Shown: positions 1 through 7,641 of the stretch, piece after piece | Position numbering within the stretch: position 1 is the stretch's first letter | Layout of the letters: every line of letters begins with the position of its first letter | NCBI GenBank assembly: GCA_021442965.1 | Contig: JABUUX010000083.1 | Coordinates: forward strand, 1 to 15,789 | Length of the DNA stretch: 15,789 nucleotides | Reading direction: 5' to 3' | Source: Treponema sp. | GTDB lineage: Bacteria; Spirochaetota; Spirochaetia; Treponematales; Treponemataceae | Notes under the pieces: model-generated | The model's input: only the letters and a program-made list of their open reading frames with translations | Told to the model about the DNA's origin: nothing | Databases searched by the model: none | Made by a program: the position numbers and the translations under genes

Positions 1-1
1 C

Positions 2-1267
2 CTAATACCTCTTTATATTTTTTTTAAGCGTCCAGCCCACATTTTCATTGTTTTGGATACAATACCATTCTGCGGTTTCTTTTACAATTTTTACTTCAGT
101 GTTTGGAGATAATTGAAGATGTTTTCCAGCCTGGAGTTCCGGAATAGAAGAAACAGTTCCTCCTGTATAAACGCAAACTTCTTTTTTATACAGAGAGCAA
201 AAAATAATCATAAGACAAAGAGCCAGAACAGAAATGATTATATATGGGTGAGGTTTCTTTACTTTTAGTATCAGAAAAAGAACGATTATTAAAACCATTA
301 TGCTAAGACATACAAAAAGCCATTTCAGATAATTTTTTCTTTGTATTTCAATTTGAGAAATTAATTCTTCAAGCGTTGCTTCTTCCATTTCTGGAGTTAT
401 TTCTAAAACAGCATCGGCAAAGGAATCCTTAAAAATGGAAGATTCCTTATCTTTGGTAAAAGAAGAAATTTTCTGAGAAATTTTTACAAAGGCTTTAGGA
501 CTGTGCAGTTCAATCTGAAGTCCGTCATAACTTGTTACTTTTAGTTTAATGTCAGGAATAGAAATATTACCTCTAACAAGAGGAGTCCATTCAAAGTCTG
601 CAACAGGAATCAGATTATGAGAGTATGAGCGTTCTCTGAATTTTATTTCTGTTATTTCATAAGTTTTTGTGTTTCTAAGAAGAGCTTTTTTAGGAATGTC
701 ATAATCAAAATTCAAAACTTGAGTAGAGTACTGAATATAAACTGTAAATTTTATGTTTTTTGAAACAGAAGAGTTAAATATCGGCTCGGCATATTCTGTG
801 GTGGAAGTAGAAACGGATTTTCCGTTTTCAAATAAAATAACCATTACAGGTTTTAGGTTTGCAGGGTCTTCTTCAATCTGAATCTGTTCAAAAGGAATTT
901 TATAAATTCGTCCTGAAATTCTTAATTCCAAAGGTTCAGGAGATGTAAATCCGGATTTTTGGAATTCGTACCACAGTTCAATTTTAGTTCCGTTGTCCTG
1001 GTCTGCTGTTTTTCGTAGTGTCTTAAAAAGAACATCCTGAGTACTGTGAGGATTTGTGATATCTATACTTACCGGATTTATGGTTGGTATAACAAGAGAA
1101 AATTTAATCTCTTTCCCGGTTATAAAATTCTGATTATCTACCGGAGAGATTTTGAGTTCTCGTATTTGTGATGGCGTTATGCGAGGTGCAGCATTCAGCA
1201 CTGTGCATAATAGAATCAGTAATCCGAAGATAAATCTGTTTCTTTTGAAGTTTCGCTGTTTTTCCAT
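2..1267 (-). CDS. BatD-like membrane protein with C-terminal SH3-like domain
   Basis: Complete gene of 421 aa, last of the moxR/Bat operon visible here; the stop codon is at the window edge. An N-terminal signal peptide (about 1-27, basic n-region, hydrophobic core, cleavage near LNAA) leads into a long beta-rich region (about 28-265) like the periplasmic part of BatD proteins. A short helical stretch (about 290-312) precedes two hydrophobic segments (about 315-336 and 341-360). The C-terminus (about 364-421, with EVKIVKETAEWYCIQ and GWTLKKNI) resembles a bacterial SH3-type fold, as seen at the end of BatE-like TPR proteins in other Bat operons. The start overlaps the upstream gene by 52 nt; it is preferred because it gives a full signal peptide. 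AAGGAG lies 14 nt and AAAGGA 2 nt before the ATG, neither ideally spaced. Family assignment rests on topology and operon context; the molecular role of BatD is not established. Confidence 0.72.
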   Translation of the reverse strand: MEKQRNFKRNRFIFGLLILLCTVLNAAPRITPSQIRELKISPVDNQNFITGKEIKFSLVIPTINPVSIDITNPHSTQDVLFKTLRKTADQDNGTKIELWYEFQKSGFTSPEPLELRISGRIYKIPFEQIQIEEDPANLKPVMVILFENGKSVSTSTTEYAEPIFNSSVSKNIKFTVYIQYSTQVLNFDYDIPKKALLRNTKTYEITEIKFRERSYSHNLIPVADFEWTPLVRGNISIPDIKLKVTSYDGLQIELHSPKAFVKISQKISSFTKDKESSIFKDSFADAVLEITPEMEEATLEELISQIEIQRKNYLKWLFVCLSIMVLIIVLFLILKVKKPHPYIIISVLALCLMIIFCSLYKKEVCVYTGGTVSSIPELQAGKHLQLSPNTEVKIVKETAEWYCIQNNENVGWTLKKNIKRY

Positions 1268-3669
1268 TGTCCTTTATCATTCTCCTTTATTCTGTTGAAT
1301 AAAGTCTGTTCCATGTCGTAAGCATCATTTTCTTCGTCAGTAGAAGGCTTCATCTGACTTTCCTGTTCTTTTGCACTTATATCGTTTTTTGAAAGGGAAA
1401 GTTCCAGATTGATTTTTGCTTCAACTTTAGAGCTGTCGGTTTCAAGTGCTTTTCTAAAATAATATGCTGCCTTTTCTTTGTTTCCGTTTTGAAAGTACAC
1501 AACTCCCGCATTAAAGAATGAAGCATATTTTACTTGAGGTGGTGCATCTTCTGAAATCATTATCAGTTTGTTTAGTGCCGACTCTGTTTCGTTCTGCATA
1601 ATATATACTGAAGAAATGTTATATAAAGAGTAGTCAATTATTTCTCGGTTTTCTGAAAGTGTGGCAAGGTCATATGTATTTAAGAATTCTGCTGTTGCTT
1701 TTTCATATTCACTTTGGTGATAGTATGCTGTTCCTTTTAAAACTCTGTCTGCTGATTCGGCACGAACCCCTTTTTTACATCCTGTAAAAAGAGACAGAAT
1801 AATAAGGGCTGCAGATAAAGTCATTCGTTTTTTTGGTTTAAATTCAGAAAATAAAATTCCTGCAATCATACAAATAAATCCAAGAATTAGAAAAAGTTTA
1901 AAATGATTTACACTTTTTACTTCGTAAGTAAGATAGTCTCCGTTTATTTTATTTATTGATAACGGAGAAAGCAGCTTGGTACCAGTTCCCCGTCCGCTTG
2001 CTTTTACATATTCTGGAACAGGGTATGCGTTGTTTTTGGGAAGCTTTCTGGAGGCATTGGAAATGGTTTTTAAAATTAAATTTGTTTGAAGACTTGAATG
2101 AACTTTTGTCTTACCGTCGCCTGCCAGAACTTCAGCTCCATTTTCGCTTCCAAATCCGATGATGTATACTTTTATCCCATTTCTGATACATTCACTCAAT
2201 GCACTTTGAAGATGTGTGTCATTATCTTCTCCATCTGTAAAAACAAAAATGTGTTCTGCCGCAGAAATATTTTTTGGGAATGAATTTCTGGCAGCATTTA
2301 TTCCTTTACCAAGACTTGTACCCGGCGATGACATTAAAGAAGGAGACAGTACATCTAAAAGGCTTTCTATCATAGCAAAATCTTCTGTTAGAGGAACGGC
2401 AGTTACTCCGTCACCTTTGGAAAGAATGACTGATACAGAAGTAGAATCCATTTTATGAAGAAGTTTTTTTGCAAAAAGTGATGCCGCTTCAAGTCTGGAA
2501 AGACCAGAATCTTCATCTTTTGCAGTCATACTGTTTGAAATATCAAATACGAAAGAAACAGCGTTTGAACTTTTATGAACAGGAACCATGTAGGTTCCCC
2601 AGGAAAGACCTGAAAAGGCAATAATGGCAAAAGTTAGAGCCGCTGCAAAACAAACTGATCTTATTGGAATAAAACGCTTGTAATGTAAAAGAGCCCTGAT
2701 AATAAACCATCCTGCAGCAAAACATAAAAGTGAAGCAAAAAGGAATTTTTTGTAGTAGGAATCGTTTACTGTTTTCCAGGTAAATTCCTGAGTAAGAATT
2801 TCTTTTCCCGCTATGGAATCCAGTGCTGTTTCCAATTCTGAAAGAGTGGCTGCATTGTAATATTTTCCGTTTGCTATTGAAGCGATTTTTTTTAGAGATG
2901 CAGAATCAAAATCTGAATTAAAATAACCTGAGTAATTATGCCCCGTTTTTGGGTCTGTGTAATTAATGGGAACCGTACCTTTTGTTCCAATTCCAAAAAC
3001 GTAAAGAGTTATTCCGTTCCTTTGAGCAATTTCAGCTGCTGTTTCGGGATGAATGGCTCCGGCATTGTTTTCTCCGTCTGTAAGCAGAATGATACATTTC
3101 CTTGGAGCATTTGAAGAAACCAGGTGCCATACCGCGGTGGAAATTCCAGCTCCAATGGCCGAGCCTTCACCCATAGAACCTTCTGAAAGAGACTGCAGTC
3201 TGTTTGTAAACAAAGTAATGTCACTTGTGGGTGGGACAATTACGGCAGCTTCGGAACCCATGGCAACAAGTCCGCAGCGTGCGCCGTTATTTTTTGTAAA
3301 AAGATTTGCCACTGCTGTTTTGGCAGTCTGTAGTCTTGTTTCACCGTTTACATCTTTTGCAACCATTGACGGGCTTGTGTCCAGTACAAAAAGAATATCT
3401 GTTCCACGGGTAGTGTAAACCTTTTCCTGATGTCTTATTACAGGGTCTGAAAGTGCTGCAATTGCAAGTACAAAACCACTGTAAATGGCTGTTTTTGAAA
3501 GAATTGTAAGGATTTTGTGAAATACATTATTCCACGTAAAAATTTTTCCCTGCCAGTCCCCAAGTACAGCCTTTAGAGAGGGCTTCTGCAACAGATTAAG
3601 TTTGTGCAGTAAAAGATACACTGGAATTAGGAGGAGCAGTAGAAATGCGGCAGGATTTTGAAAGGTCAT
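1216..3669 (-). CDS. Fused BatA-BatB-TPR protein with two VWA domains
   Basis: An 817-aa protein that looks like three Bat proteins in one frame. Order: two N-terminal membrane segments (about 6-21 and 57-75); VWA domain 1 (about 90-290) with MIDAS motif DTSPS at 97-101 and TDGE at 197-200; two membrane segments (about 308-327 and 336-357); VWA domain 2 (about 370-545) with MIDAS DISNS at 376-380 and TDGED at 478-482; a membrane segment (about 588-608); a second hydrophobic stretch ending in a lipobox-like LFTGC (616-631); and a TPR-like helical region (about 640-760) with a charged tail. Single-VWA BatA and BatB are usually about 330-350 aa each. The start has a strong Shine-Dalgarno (AAAGGAGG, 3677-3684, 7-nt spacing) and overlaps the upstream stop as ATGA. 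Both metal sites look intact. The VWA and TPR parts are probably periplasmic, in the membrane complex served by MoxR. Confidence 0.85.
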   Translation of the reverse strand: MTFQNPAAFLLLLLIPVYLLLHKLNLLQKPSLKAVLGDWQGKIFTWNNVFHKILTILSKTAIYSGFVLAIAALSDPVIRHQEKVYTTRGTDILFVLDTSPSMVAKDVNGETRLQTAKTAVANLFTKNNGARCGLVAMGSEAAVIVPPTSDITLFTNRLQSLSEGSMGEGSAIGAGISTAVWHLVSSNAPRKCIILLTDGENNAGAIHPETAAEIAQRNGITLYVFGIGTKGTVPINYTDPKTGHNYSGYFNSDFDSASLKKIASIANGKYYNAATLSELETALDSIAGKEILTQEFTWKTVNDSYYKKFLFASLLCFAAGWFIIRALLHYKRFIPIRSVCFAAALTFAIIAFSGLSWGTYMVPVHKSSNAVSFVFDISNSMTAKDEDSGLSRLEAASLFAKKLLHKMDSTSVSVILSKGDGVTAVPLTEDFAMIESLLDVLSPSLMSSPGTSLGKGINAARNSFPKNISAAEHIFVFTDGEDNDTHLQSALSECIRNGIKVYIIGFGSENGAEVLAGDGKTKVHSSLQTNLILKTISNASRKLPKNNAYPVPEYVKASGRGTGTKLLSPLSINKINGDYLTYEVKSVNHFKLFLILGFICMIAGILFSEFKPKKRMTLSAALIILSLFTGCKKGVRAESADRVLKGTAYYHQSEYEKATAEFLNTYDLATLSENREIIDYSLYNISSVYIMQNETESALNKLIMISEDAPPQVKYASFFNAGVVYFQNGNKEKAAYYFRKALETDSSKVEAKINLELSLSKNDISAKEQESQMKPSTDEENDAYDMEQTLFNRIKENDKGQWKNSETSKETDLSSDY

Positions 3670-4652
3670 TTTTCTTCCTCCTTTGTGTTTTCTAGAACAC
3701 TAATAATTTTTATAAGAGATTCAATAATGTCTGATTTTTCATTACTTTTAAAAAGACCTTCCTTGGAATAACGCACGTAATCGGTTCTTATAAAAATACC
3801 GGAAAGTTCTTCTACGGCATTTTCTTTTTTCTCAGAAAGTAAATCTCCGAAAATTTCCTGAAACCCCAGCGCAATTCCAGAAGAGACACATTTTGTAAAA
3901 GGATAATCAAAGCGAACCTGAAGATAACTTCGCATAATGGACTGAATCTTAGCGGCAAAATCTTTGCCATCTGCGCGAGATTTCAAAAGTTGTTTTAAAG
4001 TTTTAATTGTGTGTTTTGTATTTTTTTTGTACCTGAGTTTTAGTTTTATGTTTTTAATTCCAAGAGCAATGCGTTTCCATCTGATAGAAATTCTTATTAG
4101 AATTATCAGTAGAATTAAAAAAAGGATAATTACTAAAAGGATTCTGTAAGTTGTACCCGGTATAAGCAGCGGACCTTTTGATGGTACAAAATTTCTGGAA
4201 ATATTTGGTTGAGAAAAAATGGACTCAACTGTAATTTCGTCAGGTACCAGAAGAAATCCGCTTTCTGTATTTTCTGAAAATTCTTTGGAAAGATTGTAAG
4301 GAGGGATTTGGAGTTTCCCGGGTTTCCATGGAACAAAAAAGATTGAAAGCTCGTAGGTATAGCCGCCTTTTTGAGAAAAGCCTGTCTTGGTAAGTCTTAA
4401 TGATTTAATAGTGTATTCGCTGTCATTAAGAATGTTTTCAAAACTCTGTGCAGTAAGTTCGCAGTAGGAAGGATTTTTTACCCCATCTGTTTTTATATAA
4501 TCTGCCGAAGCCGTAAACCCGATTTTTAGTTCTGCAGTGTCGCCTACAAAAATAGTTTTAGGAATAAGAATCTGGCGGCGTTCAGAATTTTGTGAGTTCA
4601 AAAGAGATAAAACAGAGAAAATCAAAATGGCATAAATTATAATTTTTTTCAT
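3666..4652 (-). CDS. BatD-like membrane protein of the MoxR/Bat operon
   Basis: A 328-aa protein between the DUF58 gene and the fused BatAB gene. A signal peptide (about 1-20) is followed by a beta-rich extracytoplasmic domain (about 25-160), one strong membrane helix (about 169-189), a very basic juxtamembrane stretch (about 190-225) and a helical cytoplasmic domain (about 226-325). The cytoplasmic part has a pattern (DFAAKIQSIMRSYLQVRF, 231-248) like the conserved C-terminal region of BatD/DUF4381-type proteins in MoxR operons. The gene ends in a 4-nt ATGA overlap with the next gene and starts 20 bp after the DUF58 gene. No Shine-Dalgarno is visible before the start, so translation may depend on coupling. 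With one domain on each side of the membrane it could link cytoplasmic MoxR/DUF58 to the periplasmic VWA proteins; that is inference. Confidence 0.68.
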   Translation of the reverse strand: MKKIIIYAILIFSVLSLLNSQNSERRQILIPKTIFVGDTAELKIGFTASADYIKTDGVKNPSYCELTAQSFENILNDSEYTIKSLRLTKTGFSQKGGYTYELSIFFVPWKPGKLQIPPYNLSKEFSENTESGFLLVPDEITVESIFSQPNISRNFVPSKGPLLIPGTTYRILLVIILFLILLIILIRISIRWKRIALGIKNIKLKLRYKKNTKHTIKTLKQLLKSRADGKDFAAKIQSIMRSYLQVRFDYPFTKCVSSGIALGFQEIFGDLLSEKKENAVEELSGIFIRTDYVRYSKEGLFKSNEKSDIIESLIKIISVLENTKEEEK

Positions 4653-4672
4653 TTTGTGTTACGGTTTGGTTA

Positions 4673-5560
4673 TTAAAAAGATTTTTCAAAAAAACTGGAA
4701 AGAATCCAAAGCGGATCATCTGTATTTTTCATTCCAACCCGGATTATTCCGTGTCGGGTACATAAATCTGAAAACTGTAAAATTCTGTGTTCGTGTTCAG
4801 TTTTCCACGCTTTTTTGAATTTTGCAGAAGAGGCGGGATATGTTTGTTTTATTCCTGTCTCTGCATCTACAAAAGTAAAAGTTCCTATAGACGGCAGTTC
4901 TTCATCAAATTCATCTTCAAGGTGAACAGCAATTACATCATTTTTATGAGCCAGCATTCCAAGTGATTTTTCAAATCCTGTTGTCCTGAAATCAGAAAGA
5001 ATAAAAACCAAAGAACGTTTTTTTAATCGTTTTCCGCATCCATTCAAGGCTGCGTCAAGGGCAGAACCTGGTTCAATGTTTTCTTTATTTTTGGGATTCA
5101 GATATTTTTCCAGATTTGAAAGGATAAGCATAGTCTGTTCGCGTCCCCAAAACGGAGGAAGTGCCAGATTAATTTTAGAATCAAAGAATACTGCTCCAAG
5201 CGGGCATTCGTTAATTTCTGCTGCAAAAGTCAGCAGAGCTGCGGCTTCACTGGCAGCCTGATATTTAGTTTTGCCGGAGGCAGAAGGGCACTGCATAGAA
5301 AGTGAGTTGTCTATTACAAGAAAAATTTGCAGCTCGCGCTGTTCCTCAAAAACTTTTACGTAAGGCCGTCCCATTCTGGCTGTAATGTTCCAGTCAATAG
5401 CACGGATGTCATCTCCGCGAATGTAGTCACGGACCGAAGACATTTCAATGCCTTGTCCGCGGTAAAGAGAACGGAAATTACCGGATTTCATTCCTTCTGC
5501 TAATGAACGTGCCTTAATTTCGAGAAACTTTGATTTTTGAAGAAGCGAGTTGTAATCCAT
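4673..5560 (-). CDS. DUF58 family VWA-like protein
   Basis: A 295-aa soluble protein with the DUF58 hallmark at about 35-62: RGQGIEM, then VRDYIRGDDIRAIDWNITAR. A VWA-like fold follows, with a DxSxS MIDAS motif (DNSLS, 84-88) and a later SDF (189-191). No signal peptide or membrane segment is seen, so it should be cytoplasmic. DUF58 proteins almost always accompany MoxR ATPases and are taken to be their VWA-type partners or adaptors. Its start lies 3 nt after the moxR stop, so the two are translationally coupled; no clear Shine-Dalgarno is present. Length is typical for the family. The exact biochemical role is unknown. Confidence 0.9.
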   Translation of the reverse strand: MDYNSLLQKSKFLEIKARSLAEGMKSGNFRSLYRGQGIEMSSVRDYIRGDDIRAIDWNITARMGRPYVKVFEEQRELQIFLVIDNSLSMQCPSASGKTKYQAASEAAALLTFAAEINECPLGAVFFDSKINLALPPFWGREQTMLILSNLEKYLNPKNKENIEPGSALDAALNGCGKRLKKRSLVFILSDFRTTGFEKSLGMLAHKNDVIAVHLEDEFDEELPSIGTFTFVDAETGIKQTYPASSAKFKKAWKTEHEHRILQFSDLCTRHGIIRVGMKNTDDPLWILSSFFEKSF

Positions 5561-5563
5561 ATT

Positions 5564-6562
5564 TTACGGAAGTGGAATTACATCCAGAATACGAGAAATG
5601 ATTTCATCAGCAGTAATATTATCAGCTGCGGCTTCGTAAGAAAGAATGATTCTGTGACGAAGAACACTTAAAGCATTTGCCTTGATATCTTCCGGAATAA
5701 CAAAGTCGCGACCCTGAAGCATGGCTGTAACTTTTGCACATTGTAAAAGTGCAATACCTGCTCTAGGAGAAGCACCGAATGTTATGTACCTTGTAATATC
5801 GTGATTTGCAGCCTGTGTATGATTAATAACCCCTGTGTGACTTATTGGTCTTGTTACAGAAAGAATTGAAACGATGTAATCCAAAAGTTTGTCGTCAAAA
5901 TTTACACTTTCAGAAAGTGTACGCATTTCTAAGGCATCTTTTGCTGTAAGCACACGGTTTACAGGAACTTCAGGCGCTTTACCCGCAGTTTTTACAATGA
6001 GTTTTTCATTTTCTGCTTGCGGGTATGAGATAATGGTTTTCATTAAGAAACGGTCTAATTCCGCTTCAGGAAGATTATAGGTTCCTTCCTGTTCTACAGG
6101 GTTTTGTGTGGCAAGAACAAAAAAAGGAGATGGAAGGGGATATGTTTCTTCTCCGATTGTAACCTGTCGTTCTTCCATAGCTTCCAGCATGGCTGACTGT
6201 ACCTTTGCTGGGGCGCGGTTTATTTCATCAGCAAGAACAACGTTTGCAAAAACAGGTCCTTTTCTTACAGAAAATTTACCAGTGTTCTGTTCATAAATTA
6301 AAGTACCGGTAACATCGGCAGGCAGAAGGTCAGGTGTAAACTGAATCCTTTTAAAATCCAAATCCATAATTTCTGAAAAAGTCTTAACTGCAAGTGTCTT
6401 GGCAAGACCCGGGACACCTTCTAAAAGAATGTGACCTCCTGCAATAAAGGCTGTAAGGATATCGGTAATAAGTTTATCCTGTCCTATAAGGCGCTTTTCG
6501 GCTTCTTTTTTGATTTTTTCTGCAATTACTTTGCATTTTTCAAATGAACTGTTTTTTTCCAT
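5564..6562 (-). CDS. moxR: MoxR family AAA+ ATPase
   Basis: First gene of the minus-strand Bat operon, 332 aa, the usual MoxR length. An N-terminal helix and IGQDKLI (26-32) lead to Walker A GVPGLAKT (49-56), Walker B VVLADE (108-113) followed by INRAPAKVQSAMLEAMEE, sensor 1 ATQNP (151-155), the arginine-containing EAELDRF (166-172) and a sensor 2 region GASPRAG (263-269). All nucleotide-binding motifs look intact. MoxR ATPases are chaperone-like AAA+ enzymes that remodel or activate VWA partners; the partners here are the DUF58 protein and the double-VWA Bat fusion downstream. The chosen ATG is the only start giving a complete N-terminus, since the next Met is near residue 65. It has no Shine-Dalgarno and lies 8 nt from the -10 element, so the mRNA is probably leaderless or nearly so. 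Confidence 0.95.
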   Translation of the reverse strand: MEKNSSFEKCKVIAEKIKKEAEKRLIGQDKLITDILTAFIAGGHILLEGVPGLAKTLAVKTFSEIMDLDFKRIQFTPDLLPADVTGTLIYEQNTGKFSVRKGPVFANVVLADEINRAPAKVQSAMLEAMEERQVTIGEETYPLPSPFFVLATQNPVEQEGTYNLPEAELDRFLMKTIISYPQAENEKLIVKTAGKAPEVPVNRVLTAKDALEMRTLSESVNFDDKLLDYIVSILSVTRPISHTGVINHTQAANHDITRYITFGASPRAGIALLQCAKVTAMLQGRDFVIPEDIKANALSVLRHRIILSYEAAADNITADEIISRILDVIPLP

Positions 6563-6570
6563 AATAAAGC

Positions 6571-6599
6571 ATTATAGAGGTGGTGGATTTTCCTTTCAA
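6571..6599 (-). promoter_or_regulatory. Sigma70-type promoter of the moxR/Bat operon
   Basis: On the minus strand, a -35 TTGAAA (6594-6599) and a perfect -10 TATAAT (6571-6576) are separated by exactly 17 bp. Only 8 nt lie between the -10 and the moxR ATG, so transcription should start within about 0-5 nt of the start codon. Confidence 0.75.
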
Positions 6600-6675
6600 T
6601 ACGGCAGATTCTTTTTGATTTTACCTTATAAAAAATTAATTTGAATTTCTACAAATTTCAGGTGAAACTATAGAT

Positions 6676-7590
6676 ATGAAGACGGCAAAGAAAATTTTTT
6701 CGGTTTTGTTTTTTTCTATGATTTTAAATTTGATTTTTCCCGCCATGCTTTTTGCTGAAACAGACAGTGCAGCTTCTGAAATTGTAGAATCTGACGTTGA
6801 GAATGAATCAGAAGTCATACAGGAAAATGAAGCAGAGCCTGTTACAGAACCGGTGGAAAGTTCTGTGAATGTGGGTACTTCAAAATCTAGCGGTAGTTCT
6901 ATAAAAATCCAGGGAAGTTATGAAGATCAGCTTTTTGCCGGTTTTTTAGGTATTGCAGCAATTCTTTCATTTTTGAATATTCTGGGTTCCTCTTATAGTG
7001 ATTATCCTTACTCTGACGGAAAATTTGTCCATATAAATTTTGATGGAATAAATATGGATAATAAAAGCTGGTGGTACACTATGGGAGGCTCCTTTGATTA
7101 TCTTTACAAAATGCCAAAGTATGCCGGTATAGATTTAGGTCCAAAGGCTTATGGTGGAGAAGCCTACATGCAGGGGCAGTTTTTTAAGTTTGTAGGACCT
7201 CAAGTTAATTATTCCATTCTTCCTGTAGAAGGAAACTATCAGCATCTTTTGCAGGCTGGAATCCGTTTTGCCATATTTCAGACTACGCCTTTTTCTTTAG
7301 GCTGGTTCTGCCAGTATGCAAATTTTATGGGGCCTTCAAGTCAAAACGGAGTAACTTTGGGATTTGATGTTTGGAGTCTTCCTGTAAAGCCTGTTTCCAT
7401 AAAATTTTCCTGCAGTGCCATTTATTACGATGCATACAAAATGGATATTTATAAAGGGCAGTTAGGATTTTTTATAAACCGAATGGAAGTATTTGCCGGA
7501 GCTAAATATTTTACAATCCGCAGGAAGAACAGAGATGAAGTCTTTTCACGTAATTTCGTCTTTTATGCAGGATTTGGGATTTATTTTTGA
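6676..7590 (+). CDS. Predicted outer-membrane beta-barrel protein, unknown function
   Basis: A 304-aa protein I cannot assign to a named family. It has a signal peptide (about 1-27, ending LFAET), then an acidic Glu/Ser/Val-rich linker (about 28-65), a Ser-rich stretch, one hydrophobic segment (about 87-105), and a long region of alternating aromatic and polar residues (about 113-304) that ends FVFYAGFGIYF. A terminal Phe and amphipathic beta pattern are typical of outer-membrane barrels. The start is supported by AGGTGA at 6660-6665, 10 nt before the ATG. It stands alone: it is divergent from moxR, and the next gene has its own promoter. No clear -35/-10 was found upstream (best TTGATT 6615-6620 with TAATTT, weak). 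An inner-membrane-anchored periplasmic protein is the alternative. Confidence 0.7.
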   Translation: MKTAKKIFSVLFFSMILNLIFPAMLFAETDSAASEIVESDVENESEVIQENEAEPVTEPVESSVNVGTSKSSGSSIKIQGSYEDQLFAGFLGIAAILSFLNILGSSYSDYPYSDGKFVHINFDGINMDNKSWWYTMGGSFDYLYKMPKYAGIDLGPKAYGGEAYMQGQFFKFVGPQVNYSILPVEGNYQHLLQAGIRFAIFQTTPFSLGWFCQYANFMGPSSQNGVTLGFDVWSLPVKPVSIKFSCSAIYYDAYKMDIYKGQLGFFINRMEVFAGAKYFTIRRKNRDEVFSRNFVFYAGFGIYF

Positions 7591-7602
7591 AATTATGAAA
7601 AA

Positions 7603-7631
7603 TTGCATAAATATACAGAATTTTGTATAAT
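7603..7631 (+). promoter_or_regulatory. Sigma70-type promoter of the aminotransferase unit
   Basis: A -35 TTGCAT (7603-7608) and perfect -10 TATAAT (7626-7631) are separated by exactly 17 bp. The aminotransferase ATG is 10 nt downstream of the -10, with no Shine-Dalgarno between, so the 5' leader would be about 3-5 nt. The TTG of the -35 is in frame with the gene and could be mistaken for a start codon. Confidence 0.7.
7612..7629. promoter_or_regulatory. Operator-like inverted repeat overlapping the -10
   Basis: TATACA (7612-7617) and TGTATA (7624-7629) form perfect inverted 6-mers around GAATTT, whose central AATT is also symmetric, so 16 of 18 positions obey dyad symmetry. The dyad fills most of the promoter spacer and covers the first four bases of the -10, a position where a bound protein would block RNA polymerase. 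No regulator is identified. AT-richness makes weak dyads common, so this is a candidate only. Confidence 0.4.
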
Positions 7632-7641
7632 TTTTCACATT

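Noticed and set aside
1216..1824. Separate TPR lipoprotein gene starting at the internal ATG at 1822-1824
   Set aside because: The frame is continuous with the upstream VWA domains and no Shine-Dalgarno precedes this ATG; treated as part of the fusion and reported as a finding instead.
3053..3418. 121-codon plus-strand frame inside the Bat fusion gene
   Set aside because: Shadow of the VWA-coding region on the other strand with no ribosome site or domain.
6615..6642. Promoter for the 6676 gene (TTGATT, 16 bp, TAATTT)
   Set aside because: The -10 is a poor match and AT-rich DNA gives many such pairs; mentioned only in the gene entry.
6638..6657. AATTTG/CAAATT hairpin just before the ribosome site of the 6676 gene
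   Set aside because: Only six AT-rich pairs with an 8-nt loop; too weak to call regulatory.
7597..7636. GAAAAATT/AATTTTTC inverted repeat as terminator of the 6676 gene
   Set aside because: The stem is almost all A-T with a bulged, long interior; unlikely to form a stable terminator, and it overlaps the next promoter.
7603..7641. In-frame TTG start extending the aminotransferase by 13 residues
   Set aside because: The TTG is the first half of a well-spaced -35 element and transcription should start downstream of it; the N-terminus from 7642 fits better.
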